Below are positions 4,434 through 5,149 of a stretch of 5,149 bases of DNA, piece by piece (the first letter of the stretch is position 1; every line of letters begins with the position of its first letter). The notes beneath the pieces were generated by a model. It worked only from the letters and a program-made list of their open reading frames with translations, had not been told where the DNA came from and searched no databases. The position numbers and the translations under genes were made by a program. Source of the stretch: Methanobacteriaceae archaeon UBA349 (lineage in GTDB: Archaea; Methanobacteriota; Methanobacteria; Methanobacteriales; Methanobacteriaceae); assembly GCA_002509745.1 (NCBI GenBank), contig DAWK01000188.1, forward strand, positions 1 to 5,149, read 5' to 3'.

Positions 4434-5149
4434 ATGAATCGGATGCTAGGAACAATTTTGTGTGTGCTGATAATATTTTCAGCGATAAGTGTAAGTTTTG
4501 CTGCTGAAATAGGCAGTACCAGCTATGGTTATGTAACCAAAGAAAATTATGGAAATCTAAGCTCTAATGATACTATTGTTATCATAATAGGGGTCCATCC
4601 TAAAGAGTATGGAATACACACTGCCATGGCCAATGCCATAACTTCCAGATCATCTTCACTAACTAAAAGGTATGTGCTTTATCAGGTTCATGTGACCAAA
4701 GATGCGAGTGATTACAGTAAAGGACGGATGAATGGTCAGCTACTGGCCCAAAGTTTCATAGTTCCTGATGTTTCAAGTGAAAATCCCCTGTTGGTTATGG
4801 ACCTGCATGAAAATCGCTACAAGGTTAGTGGCTATCAGTATGCTCGCTTTGTGGATCCTATTTCCAAAAATTCATTAACTCAAAGATATGTTAATGAAAT
4901 AATATCTAAAATGCCGTTTTTAGTTTCATATAATCCCCCAAATGGTACCAGTCCTAAATATGTCACTATCCCTATTGCTAATAAGGGAATTAACACTATA
5001 ATTTTTGAGACTTACATGAATGATTCAGTGGCTAAGAAATCCTCTGATGCAAATAAGCTTCTTGATGTATTAGATAGTGATGCCATAAATAAACTGGCTG
5101 TAAAAGCTAATCTAGCAGGAGGCAGCTACAACACTTCTAAAAATGTTTC
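4434..5149 (+). CDS. Secreted M14/AstE-like zinc hydrolase, N-terminal part; 3' end outside window
   Basis: The frame stays open to the right edge, giving 238 full codons. The first residues form a clear signal peptide: Met-Asn-Arg, a hydrophobic core (about 7-20) and a plausible cleavage site VSFA|AE between residues 23 and 24, so the product should act outside the membrane. The mature part begins with a beta strand leading into GVHPKEYGIH, where His55 and Glu58 match the HxxE zinc-binding pair of M14 carboxypeptidases and AstE/AspA-type amidohydrolases. MDLHENR places the third zinc ligand at His125, and IIFETYMN gives Glu192 as the likely catalytic glutamate. Arg98 and Asn100 in GRMNGQ may be the substrate-carboxylate contacts. 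A cell-wall or peptide substrate is plausible but not shown; any C-terminal wall-binding repeats would lie outside the window. An alternative start at 4431 adds one Met. The family is assigned from motif order and spacing, without a search. Confidence 0.75.
   Translation, partial: MNRMLGTILCVLIIFSAISVSFAAEIGSTSYGYVTKENYGNLSSNDTIVIIIGVHPKEYGIHTAMANAITSRSSSLTKRYVLYQVHVTKDASDYSKGRMNGQLLAQSFIVPDVSSENPLLVMDLHENRYKVSGYQYARFVDPISKNSLTQRYVNEIISKMPFLVSYNPPNGTSPKYVTIPIANKGINTIIFETYMNDSVAKKSSDANKLLDVLDSDAINKLAVKANLAGGSYNTSKNV

Noticed and set aside
1..5149. Mobile element, CRISPR array, tRNA, rRNA, toxin-antitoxin or defence system.
   Set aside because: No terminal inverted repeats, regularly spaced repeats, RNA-gene signatures or recognisable effector domains were seen on either strand.

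Overview
The window looks like a chromosomal segment of a methanogenic archaeon, most likely a member of the Methanobacteriales (Methanobacterium-like). The reasons are: the end of an archaeal family-D DNA polymerase large subunit; a class III (strictly anaerobic) ribonucleotide reductase of the type seen in methanogens; archaeal Shine-Dalgarno sequences of the GGTGA(T) form; A/T-rich TATA/BRE-like promoters; T-tract terminators; and very A/T-rich intergenic DNA. The lineage is inferred from these traits and was not tested by any search. All supported genes lie on the + strand.

Layout. Positions 1-465 hold the C-terminal end of the DP2 subunit of DNA polymerase D (polC), which finishes in a PCNA-binding motif at the last residues. 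Positions 466-806 are a long A/T-rich intergenic region. It holds a T-tract terminator, two candidate promoters, a small inverted repeat, a possible mini-ORF with its own GGTGA sequence, and the ribosome binding site of the next gene. Positions 807-3119 encode the anaerobic ribonucleoside-triphosphate reductase NrdD. Its stop codon lies in the loop of a hairpin followed by a T tract. Two closely spaced genes follow: an A/T-rich class I SAM-dependent methyltransferase (3150-3785) and, 12 bases later, a zinc deaminase resembling yeast cytosine deaminase (3798-4271). After a second hairpin terminator and an A/T-rich promoter region, a secreted M14/AstE-like zinc hydrolase begins at about 4434 and runs off the right edge.

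How the genes relate. DP2 synthesises DNA, NrdD makes dNTPs, and the deaminase probably salvages a pyrimidine base, so the left four-fifths has a loose replication and nucleotide-metabolism theme. The terminators suggest at least three transcription units: polC; nrdD, perhaps with read-through into the methyltransferase-deaminase pair; and the secreted hydrolase. No nrdG activase is next to nrdD, so it must be encoded elsewhere. I see no mobile element, CRISPR array, tRNA, rRNA or defence cassette. The features most worth a second look are the nrdD leader, the FCY1-like deaminase with its methyltransferase partner, and the exported zinc hydrolase.
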